NCBI GenBank assembly: GCA_019638475.1
Contig: JAHBTR010000007.1
Span: 62,001-126,000, forward strand
From: Chitinophagaceae bacterium
GTDB lineage: Bacteria; Bacteroidota; Bacteroidia; Chitinophagales; Chitinophagaceae
Direction of reading: 5' to 3'
DNA length: 64,000 bases
A program made the position numbers and the translations under genes. Under the pieces are notes generated by a model that searched no databases, was not told the origin of the DNA, and saw nothing but the letters and a program-made list of their open reading frames with translations. Of this stretch, positions 36,041 to 45,391 are shown piece by piece. The stretch's first letter is position 1; every line of letters begins with the position of its first letter.

Positions 36041-37324
36041 ATGAACATTCTTTTATTAGGTAGTGGTGGGCGTGAACATGCTCTTGCTTGGAAAATAAAG
36101 CAAAGCAATTTTTGTCAAAATTTATATATAGCACCTGGTAATGCTGGTACTGATTTGGTAGGAAAAAATATTGGTATAAGTGTAAATGATTTTGAAACAC
36201 AAAAGGCATTTTGTTTAACTCATCAAATAAATATGATTGTTGTAGGACCTGAAGAACCTTTGGTAAAAGGCATATTTGATTTTTATAAAAATGATGAAGC
36301 ATTAAACAATATTATTGTAATAGCACCATCTGCCAAAGCTGCACAATTAGAAGGCAGCAAAAGTTTTAGCAAACATTTTATGCAAAGACATCAAATACCT
36401 ACTGCTGCATATAAAGAATTTACAAAAGAAAATTTTGAAGAAGGAAAAGAATATATACAAAAACACAGTTTACCCATTGTATTAAAAGCTGATGGCTTAG
36501 CTGCTGGTAAAGGAGTCATTATTTGTACCAATACCAATGAAGCATTGAAAGCATTTGATGAAATGATTGTTCATCAACAATTTGGAGAAGCATCTGCTAA
36601 AGTAGTGATAGAACAATTTTTGCAAGGCATAGAAGTAAGTGTTTTTGTATTAACCAATGGAAAAGATTATCAAATTATTGGTCATGCAAAAGATTATAAA
36701 AGAATAGGTGAAGGAGAAACTGGTTTAAACACAGGTGGCATGGGTTGTGTAACACCTGTGCCTTTTATGGACACATTATTTATGCAAAAAGTAGAAGAAA
36801 AAATTATTAAACCAACTATTGATGGTTTGTATAAAGAGCAATTAAGCTATCATGGCTTTTTATTTTTTGGATTAATGAATGTGCAAGGAGAACCTTATGT
36901 TATAGAATATAATTGCAGAATGGGCGACCCAGAAACAGAAGTTGTAATGCCACGTTTAAAAAATGATTTAGTTGAACTATTTGTTGCAATGGAGAAAAAT
37001 AATTTACAAAACATTGCTATTAAATACAATGAAGGATTTTTTGCTACAATAATGGCTGTGAGTGGTGGCTACCCAGGAGATTATAAAAAAAATATACTAA
37101 TTAGCCAAGTAGCTAATGTGCTAATAGATAAAGAGAGTATTATTTTTCATGCAGGAACAAAAAAAGACAATGATAATATTGTAACCAATGGTGGGCGTGT
37201 ATTAGCTGTAACATCTCAAGGATTAAGTATTGCAGATGCTGTTAATAAATCTAAACAAACACTACAAACAATTTCTTTTGAAGGAATGTATTATAGAAAG
37301 GATATTGGATTTGAATTTGTATAA
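36041..37324 (+). CDS. purD: phosphoribosylamine--glycine ligase
   Basis: PurD joins glycine to phosphoribosylamine with ATP, the second step of purine synthesis. The N-terminal GSGGREHALAWKI (about 7-19), VVGPEEPLVKGI (about 68-79) and the ATP-grasp core with LKADGLAAGKGV (about 147-158), GGMGCVTPVP and the metal-binding VIEYNCRMGDPETE (about 287-300) are all visible. The length of 427 residues is usual. It is monocistronic with no other pur gene nearby, and divergent from the POT gene. Confidence 0.95.
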   Translation: MNILLLGSGGREHALAWKIKQSNFCQNLYIAPGNAGTDLVGKNIGISVNDFETQKAFCLTHQINMIVVGPEEPLVKGIFDFYKNDEALNNIIVIAPSAKAAQLEGSKSFSKHFMQRHQIPTAAYKEFTKENFEEGKEYIQKHSLPIVLKADGLAAGKGVIICTNTNEALKAFDEMIVHQQFGEASAKVVIEQFLQGIEVSVFVLTNGKDYQIIGHAKDYKRIGEGETGLNTGGMGCVTPVPFMDTLFMQKVEEKIIKPTIDGLYKEQLSYHGFLFFGLMNVQGEPYVIEYNCRMGDPETEVVMPRLKNDLVELFVAMEKNNLQNIAIKYNEGFFATIMAVSGGYPGDYKKNILISQVANVLIDKESIIFHAGTKKDNDNIVTNGGRVLAVTSQGLSIADAVNKSKQTLQTISFEGMYYRKDIGFEFV

Positions 37325-37404
37325 GTTGAAATATGCTATTGAACAAAGTAAACAATCAGCATTAAAGAACCTAAGAGTTTAGCTAATTGATAGCTTATTT
37401 AAGC

Positions 37405-37442
37405 TATTTATTTTTTACCACAAAGGCACAGAGGACACAAAA
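37405..37442. repeat. dispersed intergenic word
   Basis: TATTTATTTTTTACCACA (37405-37422) followed by AAGGCACAGAGGACACAAA resembles a widespread intergenic word of Bacteroidota. An 18-nt copy with one difference occurs at 60578-60595. Confidence 0.4.
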
Positions 37443-37478
37443 AGCCTTATACTTTTTATATAGCAAAATATATCTGCC

Positions 37479-38204
37479 TTATTTACCACCAAAAACCTTT
37501 TTCAATAAATTGGTTGTTTGTGCTACGGGGTCTTTTCTTATTTTTTGTTCTTCTAAAGACACTTGATAAAAAATTCCTGCAAGGGCTTTATCAGTTACAT
37601 AAGCTGCCAAATCTGGATTTACTTTCTTTAAAGAAAATTTATTGTATGCAGAAAAAACAGTATTCCAATGTTGTGTAGCATTTACTTTTTCTAAAGATTT
37701 TTCTATAACAGGTCTAAAAGATGCTGTTAATGAAGTAGTAGTTTGCGTTCTTAAATATTGTGTAGCAGCAGTATCGCTACCTTTTAAAATATTCCAAGCA
37801 TCTGTAATACTCATATTTTTAATAGCATCAATAAAAATAGGTGCAGCACTTTTTGCAGCATCTTCTGCTGCTCTATTCATAGATAAAATAGCATCATCTA
37901 CTAATTTACTGCCACCAGGTATTTTGCTTACAGCTTCTTGTACTTTTTGTGCTTCGGGTGGTAATAATATTTTTATAGCAGCATTTTTAAAAAAGCCATC
38001 TACATTGGCTAATTGAGAAGCACTTTTTTCTGTGCCAACAGTTAAGGCTTCTTTCAATCCTTGTATTACATCTTCTGTTGATAAGCCTGCGGTAGAAGTT
38101 TTGTCAGTTCCTCCTTTTACCTTTTTTATTACATCTTTTAATATCTGAGCTTGTAAGTTATTGATAGCTACACATAATACTAAAATACAGATTATTTTTT
38201 TCAT
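37479..38204 (-). CDS. DUF4197 family secreted protein
   Basis: A signal peptide (ending near LQAQ, residue 19) is followed by the pattern I associate with DUF4197: DVIQGLKEALTVGTEKSASQLANVDGFFKNAAIKILLPPEAQKVQ in pieces (about 46-90) and, near the C-terminus, LAAYVTDKALAGIFYQVSLEEQKIR. It is almost entirely helical and 241 residues long, close to the family's usual 220-250. It is predicted to be periplasmic, of unknown function. It stands alone and converges with purD. Confidence 0.85.
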   Translation of the reverse strand: MKKIICILVLCVAINNLQAQILKDVIKKVKGGTDKTSTAGLSTEDVIQGLKEALTVGTEKSASQLANVDGFFKNAAIKILLPPEAQKVQEAVSKIPGGSKLVDDAILSMNRAAEDAAKSAAPIFIDAIKNMSITDAWNILKGSDTAATQYLRTQTTTSLTASFRPVIEKSLEKVNATQHWNTVFSAYNKFSLKKVNPDLAAYVTDKALAGIFYQVSLEEQKIRKDPVAQTTNLLKKVFGGK

Positions 38205-38366
38205 TGATAAATTTTTAGGATGTGAATATCAGTATTTTTTATGGTTTAATTTGTTTAAGTTATTTTAAAATTTTATATGACTGTAAAAAAACACTAAACT
38301 TATGTTGTATTGAAGTTTTCATTATTTCAACAAAGCATAAGAAATTCTTTTGACATATAAATCATA

Positions 38367-38374
38367 TACATTTG
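38367..38374 (+). promoter_or_regulatory. Bacteroidota -7 box of dnaG
   Basis: TACATTTG fits TAnnTTTG and ends 10 nt before the dnaG ATG at 38385, so the leader would be only a few nucleotides long. Confidence 0.6.
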
Positions 38375-38384
38375 TACATTCAGT

Positions 38385-40310
38385 ATGATTACTCCACAAA
38401 CGATAGAACAAATAAAAAGCCGTATAGATATTATAGATATCATTGGCGAATATGTGAAGCTAAAAAAACGTGGCAGTAATTATATTGGTCTTTGTCCTTT
38501 TCATAACGAGAAAACACCTTCTTTTTCTGTATCTGCCTCTAAAGAATTGTATAAATGTTTTGGTTGTGGCAAAAGTGGTAATGCTATTACTTTTTTAATG
38601 GAGCATGATAAACTAAGTTATGTAGAAACATTAAAATGGCTTGCAGCAAAATATAATATTACTATTGAAGAAACAGAAACATCGGCAGAGCAAAAAATTA
38701 TTGTACAAACAGCAGATAGTTTATATGCTATTAACAAATTTGCCAATGATTTTTTTGTACAAGAATTATGGCAAGAAACAGAAGGGCAACAAATAGCTTT
38801 AACATATTTGCAAGAACGTGGCTTTAGAGATGATACTATTAAAAAATTTCAATTAGGTTATAACCCTAAAGAAAAAGATAAATTAGCTCAAACACTTATA
38901 ACACATCAGTTTAATAAAGACATATTGCCTAAAACTGGTTTAGTAGTTATAAGAAATAATGATGAATGGACAGATAATTATAGAGGTAGAATTATTTTTC
39001 CTATTCATAACAATACTGGTAAAATAATTGGTTTTGGTGCAAGGGTTATAGGACAAGCAGATAAAGCTCCTAAATATATTAATACACCAGAAAATGAAAT
39101 TTATGTAAAAAGCAAAATTTTATATGGTTTATATTTTGCCAGAACTGTTATTGCAAAAGAAGATGAATGTTTGTTGGTAGAAGGTTATACAGATGTAATA
39201 AGTCTGCATCAGGCAGGTATAGAAAATGTAGTAGCCAGTGGTGGCACATCTTTAACATCGGAACAATTAAGACTTATAAAAAAATATACCAATAACCTTA
39301 CTATTATTTATGATGGAGATATGGCAGGTGTAAAAGCTGCTTTGCGTGGTTTAGATATGGCATTGGAAGAAGGTTTAAATGTAAAATTGGTTTTAATACC
39401 AGATAATGAAGACCCAGATAGCTATGTAAATAAAACAGGCACTACCGTTTTTAAACAATTTATTGCACAACATAAAAAAGATTTTATCATTTTTCAGTTA
39501 GAAGTAATGCTGAAAGATGCAGGTAATGATATAACACAGAAAAATAATGTAGTCAATAATATAGCAGCCACTTTAAGTAAAATAAATAGAGCAGAAGATT
39601 TTACCAAACTACATGAATATATAAGACAATGTGCAGAGCTTTTAAAAATAGACGAAGCTGGCTTAACCAACTTAGTCAATAAAGTAAAACAAGAAAAACA
39701 ATTAAAAGAAAATAAAAGAGCTTCTTTAGCAGATGCACTACAACAAATACCAGAACAAGAAGAAACAATACCTACAGAAACTTTATTGCTTAATGAAGAT
39801 GAAGTATATGAAAAAAATATGCTGAGAGTATTGCTTGAATATGGATTGCAACAAAAAGATGAAACCCAAAGTGTAGCAAATTATATTTTTGACTCATTAA
39901 ATAATTTTAGGTTTGACAATGCTTTGTATAGTACAATATATCAGGAATATCAAGAGTTGTATGGTTTAGGCAAAGAACCTGATACCAAAACTTTTTTATA
40001 CCATAAAGAAGAAGCAGTAAGAAATGTTATTATCAATATTATTGCCCAACCTTATGAACTAAGTCCAAGATGGGATGAGAAATTGCCAGGAATGAATATT
40101 GTAAACAGAGATGTTTCGTTGCATGATATAGATATTAGCATCAGTTACTTTAAGCTAAGAAAAATTAAAAAAATGTTTAGAGAAAATCAGCAAGACCTTG
40201 AAGCTGCTACATCTATAGAAGAACAACTAAAATTAATAGCAGTACATAAATTTTTAAAAGAAGAAGAAATTGCTATTACCAAACATTTAGGTACTGTTAT
40301 TATAAAATAA
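38385..40310 (+). CDS. dnaG: DNA primase
   Basis: DnaG lays RNA primers for replication. The N-terminal zinc finger is Cys37, His40, Cys58 and Cys61 (LCPFH and KCFGCG). The Toprim core shows LLVEGYTDVISLHQAGI (about 265-281) with the catalytic Glu, and TIIYDGDMAGVKAALRG (about 305-321) with the DxD-type acidic pair. The C-terminal part (about 450-641) is helical, as expected for the helicase-binding domain, though weakly conserved. The length of 641 residues is typical for the phylum. The usual rpsU-dnaG-rpoD operon is not seen: the gene stands alone. Confidence 0.95.
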   Translation: MITPQTIEQIKSRIDIIDIIGEYVKLKKRGSNYIGLCPFHNEKTPSFSVSASKELYKCFGCGKSGNAITFLMEHDKLSYVETLKWLAAKYNITIEETETSAEQKIIVQTADSLYAINKFANDFFVQELWQETEGQQIALTYLQERGFRDDTIKKFQLGYNPKEKDKLAQTLITHQFNKDILPKTGLVVIRNNDEWTDNYRGRIIFPIHNNTGKIIGFGARVIGQADKAPKYINTPENEIYVKSKILYGLYFARTVIAKEDECLLVEGYTDVISLHQAGIENVVASGGTSLTSEQLRLIKKYTNNLTIIYDGDMAGVKAALRGLDMALEEGLNVKLVLIPDNEDPDSYVNKTGTTVFKQFIAQHKKDFIIFQLEVMLKDAGNDITQKNNVVNNIAATLSKINRAEDFTKLHEYIRQCAELLKIDEAGLTNLVNKVKQEKQLKENKRASLADALQQIPEQEETIPTETLLLNEDEVYEKNMLRVLLEYGLQQKDETQSVANYIFDSLNNFRFDNALYSTIYQEYQELYGLGKEPDTKTFLYHKEEAVRNVIINIIAQPYELSPRWDEKLPGMNIVNRDVSLHDIDISISYFKLRKIKKMFRENQQDLEAATSIEEQLKLIAVHKFLKEEEIAITKHLGTVIIK

Positions 40311-40333
40311 TTCTCTTAGACATTTTGTAATAA

Positions 40334-41545
40334 TTAAGCTACTGCTTTTTTAACCAAATCAGCAGCTTCGCTTAGTAAAATAGCACTTTGAACCTCTAAG
40401 CCACTTTCATCTATTAATTTTTTGGCTTCTGCTGCATTAGTACCTTGCAAACGAACAATAATAGGTATTTTAATATTGCCTAATTTTTTGTATGCTTCAA
40501 TTACACCTGCTGCTACTCTATCACAACGAACAATACCACCAAAAATATTAATCAAAATTGCTTTTACATTAGGGTCTTTTAAAATAATTCTAAAACCTGC
40601 TTCTACTGTTTGAGCATTGGCTGTGCCACCTACATCTAAAAAGTTGGCAGGTTCTCCACCACTTAGTTTAATCATATCCATTGTAGCCATTGCTAAACCA
40701 GCACCATTAACCATACAGCCTACATTGCCATCAAGTTTTACATAGTTTAAGTTGTATTGACCAGCTTCTACTTCTGTAGGGTCTTCTTCTGTAATATCTC
40801 TTAAAGCAGCCAAATCAGGATGACGCATTAAAGCATTTTCATCTAAGCCCATTTTACAATCTACTGCTATTATTTTATCATCACTTGTTTTAAATAATGG
40901 ATTTATTTCTAACATAGAACATTCTAAACCAATGTAAGCATTGTATAAATTGGTTACAAATTTTACACAGCTTTTAAAAGCATCGCCACTTAATCCTAAA
41001 TTAAAAGCAATTTTACGAGCTTGAAAACCTTGTAAACCACCACTTGGGTGTACCCATTCTTTAAATATTTTATCAGGTGTATTATGAGCTACTTCTTCAA
41101 TATCCATACCTCCTTCGGTAGAATACATAATTACATTTTTCCCTTTGGCTCTATCTAATAAAATGGATAAATAAAACTCTTTTACAGGGTTTGGACCTGG
41201 GTAATAAACATCTTGAGCTATTAATACTTTATTTACTTTTTTACCTGCTGGACCTGTTTGAATAGTAACTAATGTACCACCCAAAATTCCTTTAGCAAAT
41301 TGACTAATATCTTCTAAACTTTTGGCAACTTTTACTCCATTTAAACCACTTTCATTTACTTTTCCTTTACCACGACCACCAGCATGAATTTGTGCTTTAA
41401 TTACTGCAAAACTGTTGTTGGTTTGTGTTTTAATTTGTCTATAAGCATCTTCAGCAGCCATTACACTTTCTACTGCTATACCTTCTTGTACAGGCACATT
41501 ATACTTTTTTAGTAATTCTTTTGCTTGATATTCGTGTAAATTCAT
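40334..41545 (-). CDS. sucC: succinate--CoA ligase, ADP-forming, beta subunit
   Basis: SucC is the nucleotide-binding subunit of the citric-acid-cycle enzyme that makes ATP or GTP from succinyl-CoA. The opening MNLHEYQAKELLKKYNVPVQ fits the family, followed by the ATP-grasp core with AQIHAGGRGKGKVN (about 50-63), LEINPLF with the metal ligand (about 209-215) and the C-terminal INIFGGIVRCDRVA (about 321-334) that faces the active site. The length of 403 residues is normal. The alpha subunit sucD is not adjacent, so the pair is split in this genome. A TATCTTCG box is visible upstream on the minus strand. Confidence 0.95.
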   Translation of the reverse strand: MNLHEYQAKELLKKYNVPVQEGIAVESVMAAEDAYRQIKTQTNNSFAVIKAQIHAGGRGKGKVNESGLNGVKVAKSLEDISQFAKGILGGTLVTIQTGPAGKKVNKVLIAQDVYYPGPNPVKEFYLSILLDRAKGKNVIMYSTEGGMDIEEVAHNTPDKIFKEWVHPSGGLQGFQARKIAFNLGLSGDAFKSCVKFVTNLYNAYIGLECSMLEINPLFKTSDDKIIAVDCKMGLDENALMRHPDLAALRDITEEDPTEVEAGQYNLNYVKLDGNVGCMVNGAGLAMATMDMIKLSGGEPANFLDVGGTANAQTVEAGFRIILKDPNVKAILINIFGGIVRCDRVAAGVIEAYKKLGNIKIPIIVRLQGTNAAEAKKLIDESGLEVQSAILLSEAADLVKKAVA

Positions 41546-41701
41546 ATTGAAATTTTTATGTGGCGAAGATAAGAGTTGTTGATGAAAATTTGTTTGGTTG
41601 ATGTACCCATTTTCTTCTTACTAATAATACTTTCATTAAATAGTGTAATAAAACTTTATAGTTACAGCAAAAATACTGATAGATTTTAAATGATTTTATC
41701 T

Positions 41702-41709
41702 TATGTTTG
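41702..41709 (+). promoter_or_regulatory. Bacteroidota -7 box of tRNA-Cys
   Basis: TATGTTTG fits TAnnTTTG and ends 15 nt before the tRNA, the same distance as for tRNA-Ala. Confidence 0.65.
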
Positions 41710-41724
41710 CAACCCTTTTCTAAA

Positions 41725-41795
41725 GGTCCTGTGGCCGAGTGGTTAGGCAGAGCTCTGCAAAAGCTTCCACACCAGTTCGAATCTGGTCGGGACCT
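41725..41795 (+). tRNA. tRNA-Cys (GCA)
   Basis: The 71-nt cloverleaf has acceptor GGTCCTG with CGGGACC (one G-U), D-arm GCCGAGTGGTTAGGC, anticodon stem GAGCT/AGCTT around CTGCAAA with anticodon GCA, and T-arm ACCAGTTCGAATCTGGT. Discriminator T is the cysteine identity base. No CCA is encoded. Confidence 0.96.
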
Positions 41796-41809
41796 CTTTC
41801 TCTTCTAAT

Positions 41810-43006
41810 TTATTTTAATTTTTCAAGAGCTTCCTTAATTCTTACCCAAGCACGTTCTATATTTTGTAAACTATTAGCAAAAGAAAAACGCACACATTTT
41901 GATTCACCAAAAGCATCTCCCATTACACTGCTTACATGTGCTGTATTTAAAATGTACATACAAAAATCTCCTGCATCTTTAATAGTTGTTGTACCATCAG
42001 ATTTGCCATAGTAATAACTAACATCTGGAAAAATATAAAATGCTCCTTCTGGTTCTGCACAAATAAACCCAGGTATTTCTTTGATTATTTCCATTACTCT
42101 TTTTCTTCTTCTTGCAAACTCTTCAGTCATTTCGTAAGTAGGTTTTAAATCTGCTGTAAGTGCTACTACTGCTGCTTTTTGGGTTATAGAGTTTGCACCA
42201 CTTGTAAACTGACCTTGCAATTTTTCACATGCTTTGGCTATTGTAATATTGGCAGCTATATAACCTAAACGCCAACCAGTCATAGCAAAGCCTTTACTTA
42301 ATCCATTTACTACAACAACTCTTTCTTTTATATCATTAAACTGTGCTATGCTTTCGTGTATTCCTTTGTAATTAATGTATTCATAAATTTCATCTGAAAT
42401 AATAATAATGTTTGGATGTTTTCTAAACACATTTACCAATGCTTCTAACTCTTGTTTATTATAAAAGCTACCACTTGGATTGCAAGGAGATGAAAATAAA
42501 AATACTTTTGTTTTATTAGTAATAGCAGCTTCTAATTGTTCAGCAGAAATTTTAAATCCTTCGTTTGCAGAAGCCCTTATTTGTACCACTTTACCTCCTG
42601 CAATTTTTACTAAATCGCTATAAGTAACCCAATATGGTGTAGGAATAATTACTTCATCGTCTGTATCTACCAAAGCTAAAATAGTATTTGCTAAACTTTG
42701 TTTTGCACCAGTAGATACTACAATATTTTCTGGTGTATAAGTTAAATGATTATCTCTTTTTAATTTGGTACAAACTGCTTCTCTCACATCTAAAAAACCT
42801 GCTACTGGTGTGTAATGACTCCAATTATCTTGAATTGCTTTGATAGCAGCATCTTTAATATGTTGAGGGGTATCAAAGTCAGGCTCTCCAAGACTTAAAT
42901 CAATTACATCTATTCCTTTTGCTCTTAATTCACGACCCAATTTTGCCATTTTAAGTGTTTCTGGCTCATTAAATCTGTCTAATAATGTAGAAAGTTTCAT
43001 ATTCAA
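41810..43006 (-). CDS. aspartate aminotransferase family enzyme
   Basis: The 398-residue fold-type I enzyme has SLGEPDFDTPQHI (about 38-50), SSPCNPSGSFY (about 172-182), the PLP-contacting SDEIYEYI (about 205-212) and the PLP lysine in VNGLSKGFAMTGWRLGY (about 234-250). This is the aspartate transaminase (class Ib, AspC-like) pattern with good length agreement. Translation may start at the second Met (MKLSTL, 43000). A TATCTTTA-type box is present on the minus strand around 43038-43045. It ends 15 nt after tRNA-Cys on the opposite strand. Confidence 0.92.
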   Translation of the reverse strand: MNMKLSTLLDRFNEPETLKMAKLGRELRAKGIDVIDLSLGEPDFDTPQHIKDAAIKAIQDNWSHYTPVAGFLDVREAVCTKLKRDNHLTYTPENIVVSTGAKQSLANTILALVDTDDEVIIPTPYWVTYSDLVKIAGGKVVQIRASANEGFKISAEQLEAAITNKTKVFLFSSPCNPSGSFYNKQELEALVNVFRKHPNIIIISDEIYEYINYKGIHESIAQFNDIKERVVVVNGLSKGFAMTGWRLGYIAANITIAKACEKLQGQFTSGANSITQKAAVVALTADLKPTYEMTEEFARRRKRVMEIIKEIPGFICAEPEGAFYIFPDVSYYYGKSDGTTTIKDAGDFCMYILNTAHVSSVMGDAFGESKCVRFSFANSLQNIERAWVRIKEALEKLK

Positions 43007-43160
43007 TACATTTTATACTAAGCGTTTTTAGAGGGGCTAAAGATAAAGCCTATCTTAATAGATAGCTCAAACAAAAAATAATAATGAAAATTATGTACTG
43101 TATAAGTGATAGAGATTAATATTTTTCGTTTTTATTAACCTAAACAATTGCTTGTAAATT

Positions 43161-43985
43161 TTAGATAATAGCTTTTCTAATTTTTATTAATTGTTCTAAC
43201 AAATTTTCTAATAAATGTAGAGGTAACATATTAGCACCATCACTTTTTGCTACAGCAGGGTTAGGATGTGTTTCTATAAACAAACCATCTGCCCCTACAG
43301 CAATAGCAGCTTTTGCAATGGTTTCTATTAATTGAGGATTGCCTCCTGTAATTCCTGAAGTTTGATTAGGTTGTTGTAAACTATGGGTACAATCCATTAT
43401 AACAGGTGTTTTATGTTCTTTCATCCAAGTTATATTTCTGTAATCAACTACCAAATCTTGATAACCAAAAGTTGTTCCTCTTTCTGTAAGCATGGTTTTA
43501 TTATTACCAGCTTTGGTAATTTTATCTACTGCAAACTGCATACTTTGTCCACTAAGAAATTGTCCTTTTTTTACATTAACTATTTTATTTGTTTTTGCAG
43601 CAGCTATTAACAAATCTGTTTGTCTGCATAAAAAAGCAGGAATTTGCAAAGCATCTACATATTGTGCAGCAAGTGTACATTCATCGTGTGCATGTACATC
43701 TGTTATAGTTGGTAGCTTATATTTTTCTCCTACTTTTTTAATAAAATTTAAAGCAATATCATCGCCTAAGCCAGTAAAAGAATTTGCACTTGTACGATTG
43801 GCTTTTCTATAACTTGCTTTAAAAATATACGGTATTTCTAAGTTTTTGCAAATAGCACTCACTTTATCTGCAACTTCCATTACTAATTCTTCACTTTCTA
43901 CTACACAAGGTCCTGCTATTAAAAAGAAATTATCCGGGTTGTAAGATTGATTTTTAAATAACTCTTGTAAATACGTTGGCTGCAT
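43161..43985 (-). CDS. kdsA: 3-deoxy-8-phosphooctulonate synthase
   Basis: KdsA condenses phosphoenolpyruvate and arabinose 5-phosphate to KDO-8-phosphate for lipopolysaccharide. The 274-residue barrel shows FLIAGPCVVESEELVMEVA (about 21-39), FKASYRKANRTS (about 55-66), TDVHAHDECTLAAQYVDALQIPAFLCRQTDLL in pieces (about 97-128) and DCTHSLQQPNQTSG (about 198-211). DCTHSLQQP and the lack of an Asn at the metal position are read by eye only, so metal dependence is not assigned. Length and motifs fit well. It is divergent from the VanZ-like gene. Confidence 0.94.
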   Translation of the reverse strand: MQPTYLQELFKNQSYNPDNFFLIAGPCVVESEELVMEVADKVSAICKNLEIPYIFKASYRKANRTSANSFTGLGDDIALNFIKKVGEKYKLPTITDVHAHDECTLAAQYVDALQIPAFLCRQTDLLIAAAKTNKIVNVKKGQFLSGQSMQFAVDKITKAGNNKTMLTERGTTFGYQDLVVDYRNITWMKEHKTPVIMDCTHSLQQPNQTSGITGGNPQLIETIAKAAIAVGADGLFIETHPNPAVAKSDGANMLPLHLLENLLEQLIKIRKAII

Positions 43986-44005
43986 ATTAATTGTTTAATG
44001 AAAAG

Positions 44006-44013
44006 CAAACATA
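44006..44013 (-). promoter_or_regulatory. Bacteroidota -7 box of kdsA
   Basis: The minus strand reads TATGTTTG, fitting TAnnTTTG, 20 nt upstream of the kdsA ATG. It would lie inside the coding region of the VanZ-like gene if that gene started at 43991. Confidence 0.55.
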
Positions 44014-44037
44014 CATAAGATTTAACTTTGATTATAA

Positions 44038-44045
44038 TACTTTTG
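44038..44045 (+). promoter_or_regulatory. Bacteroidota -7 box of the VanZ-like gene
   Basis: TACTTTTG fits TAnnTTTG and ends 14 nt before the TTG at 44060. Confidence 0.5.
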
Positions 44046-44059
44046 CCAAAAAACAAGCA

Positions 44060-44455
44060 TTGCAAAAATTAAAAAAGTTTATACCAGGGATAGTTTGGTT
44101 TTTAATAAGTTTTTGGTTATTTACATTACCAGGTTCTGCTATACCTGAGTTTGATGTATTTCATAAAGTGCAAGGAGATAAGTTTGTACATGCTTTTATT
44201 TTCTTCTTGCTTGGCTATTTATTTATATCGCCTATTCAACATTATCATATACAACACAAAAAAAGAGTGAATTGGTTTTTGGTGATGACTATTCTATTTA
44301 TGCTATATGGTATAGCTGTTGAGTTTATACAAAAAAATTATATTCCTTTTCGTTCATTTGATATAGGAGATATTTTTGCAGATATTGTTGGTAGTTTATT
44401 GGCTTTGTGGTATGCTATTAAAGTTTGGGGTAAAGAGGTTTCTGCTTCAAAATAG
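44060..44455 (+). CDS. VanZ-like family membrane protein
   Basis: From the TTG at 44060 the 131-residue protein begins with MQKLKKFIPGIVWFLISFW, the usual opening of this family. It has four hydrophobic helices (about 8-26, 48-66, 80-98, 106-125). The family's conserved residues are seen in FDKWVH-like DKFVHAFIFFLLGYL (about 44-58), GIAVEFIQ and PFRSFDIGDIFADIVGS. The founding VanZ gives teicoplanin resistance, but most members are of unknown role. A longer reading from TTG 43991 is open but would contain both divergent promoter boxes, so I prefer 44060. The 3' end overlaps the convergent thioesterase gene by 38 nt. Confidence 0.8.
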   Translation: MQKLKKFIPGIVWFLISFWLFTLPGSAIPEFDVFHKVQGDKFVHAFIFFLLGYLFISPIQHYHIQHKKRVNWFLVMTILFMLYGIAVEFIQKNYIPFRSFDIGDIFADIVGSLLALWYAIKVWGKEVSASK

Positions 44456-44861
44456 CAACAGTTAATCGGCTAATACAAACTAATTTTTCTTTTTCGTCAT
44501 AAATTTTTATTTCCCAAACATGTGTTGTAGAGCCTATGTGCAAAGGTTTTGCAACGGCTGTTACCAAACCAGATTTTACACCTCTTATATGATTGGCATT
44601 AATATCTAACCCAACACACATTTGTGTTTCTTTATCTATTACTAATGCAGATGCAACGCTACCAACAGTTTCTGCCAATGCTACACTTGCACCACCATGT
44701 AATAAGCCATAAGGTTGATGTGTTCTTTTATCTACAGGCATAGTAGCTTTTAAAAAATCTTCTCCTATTTCTGTAATATGAATGTCTAAATGTTCTGCTA
44801 AAGTATTTTTATTCCAATAAGCAAAATCGTTAAGTGTTATATTTTTATTAAACCAAATCAT
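44418..44861 (-). CDS. PaaI/MenI-type hotdog thioesterase
   Basis: This hotdog-fold acyl-CoA thioesterase is 147 residues from MIWFNKNITL at 44861. The catalytic region is GLLHGGASVALAETVGSVAS, with HGG and the acidic Glu on the central helix (about 52-71). The C-terminal strands VAKPLHIGSTTHVWEIKIYDEKEKLV fit the 4-hydroxybenzoyl-CoA/DHNA-CoA group, so it may act in menaquinone synthesis (MenI role) or on aromatic CoA esters. The longer start at 44879 only adds MLIFFL. Its end overlaps the convergent VanZ-like gene by 38 nt. Confidence 0.85.
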   Translation of the reverse strand: MIWFNKNITLNDFAYWNKNTLAEHLDIHITEIGEDFLKATMPVDKRTHQPYGLLHGGASVALAETVGSVASALVIDKETQMCVGLDINANHIRGVKSGLVTAVAKPLHIGSTTHVWEIKIYDEKEKLVCISRLTVAILKQKPLYPKL

Positions 44862-44909
44862 TAAGAAAAAAATTAACAATAATAATGAATAAATTGTATG
44901 TAGCAGTTA

Positions 44910-45377
44910 TTATTTTTTCAAACTTTTAATAACTGCTTCTGGTAAAAATGGCGATGCATCTCCACCATTTTTTAAAATATCTCTTACAATAGTAGAAGCT
45001 ACTGAAGTGTATTTTGGCTCTCCTGTTAAAAAAATGGTTTCAATAGATTTATCTAAAGTTCTATTAGCATCGGCAATGGTTTTTTCATATTCAAAATCGC
45101 TAACAAAACGAATACCTCTTAGAATAAATTTTGCTCCAATTTTTTTACAATAATCTACTGTTAATCCATCAAAAGCTACACTTTCAATTTTTGTATTTCC
45201 TTTATAAATTTCTTTGAACCATTGCATTCTTTGTTCAGCAGAAAACATAGGTTGTTTAGAAGAATTAACACCAATACCTACATATATTTTATCAAACAAA
45301 GGCAATGCTCTATCAATAATATCTATATGCCCTAATGTAACTGGGTCAAAAGTGCCTGGAAATAAACAAATACGCAT
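44910..45377 (-). CDS. coaD: phosphopantetheine adenylyltransferase
   Basis: CoaD transfers AMP to 4'-phosphopantetheine, the penultimate step of coenzyme A synthesis. The nucleotidyltransferase motif FPGTFDPVTLGHIDIIDRA (about 6-24) includes the T/HxGH signature (LGHID). ILRGIRFVSDFEYE (about 88-101) and the C-terminal TSVASTIVRDIL (about 125-136, ISSS-R type motif) are present. The length of 155 residues is standard. The upstream gap is filled with heptamer arrays and no clear -7 box was seen. Confidence 0.95.
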   Translation of the reverse strand: MRICLFPGTFDPVTLGHIDIIDRALPLFDKIYVGIGVNSSKQPMFSAEQRMQWFKEIYKGNTKIESVAFDGLTVDYCKKIGAKFILRGIRFVSDFEYEKTIADANRTLDKSIETIFLTGEPKYTSVASTIVRDILKNGGDASPFLPEAVIKSLKK

Positions 45378-45391
45378 TTTTATTATTTTAA

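Noticed and set aside
41810..42011. Plus-strand frame running from tRNA-Cys into the aminotransferase gene
   Set aside because: It reads through the tRNA and the antisense of a clear enzyme gene.
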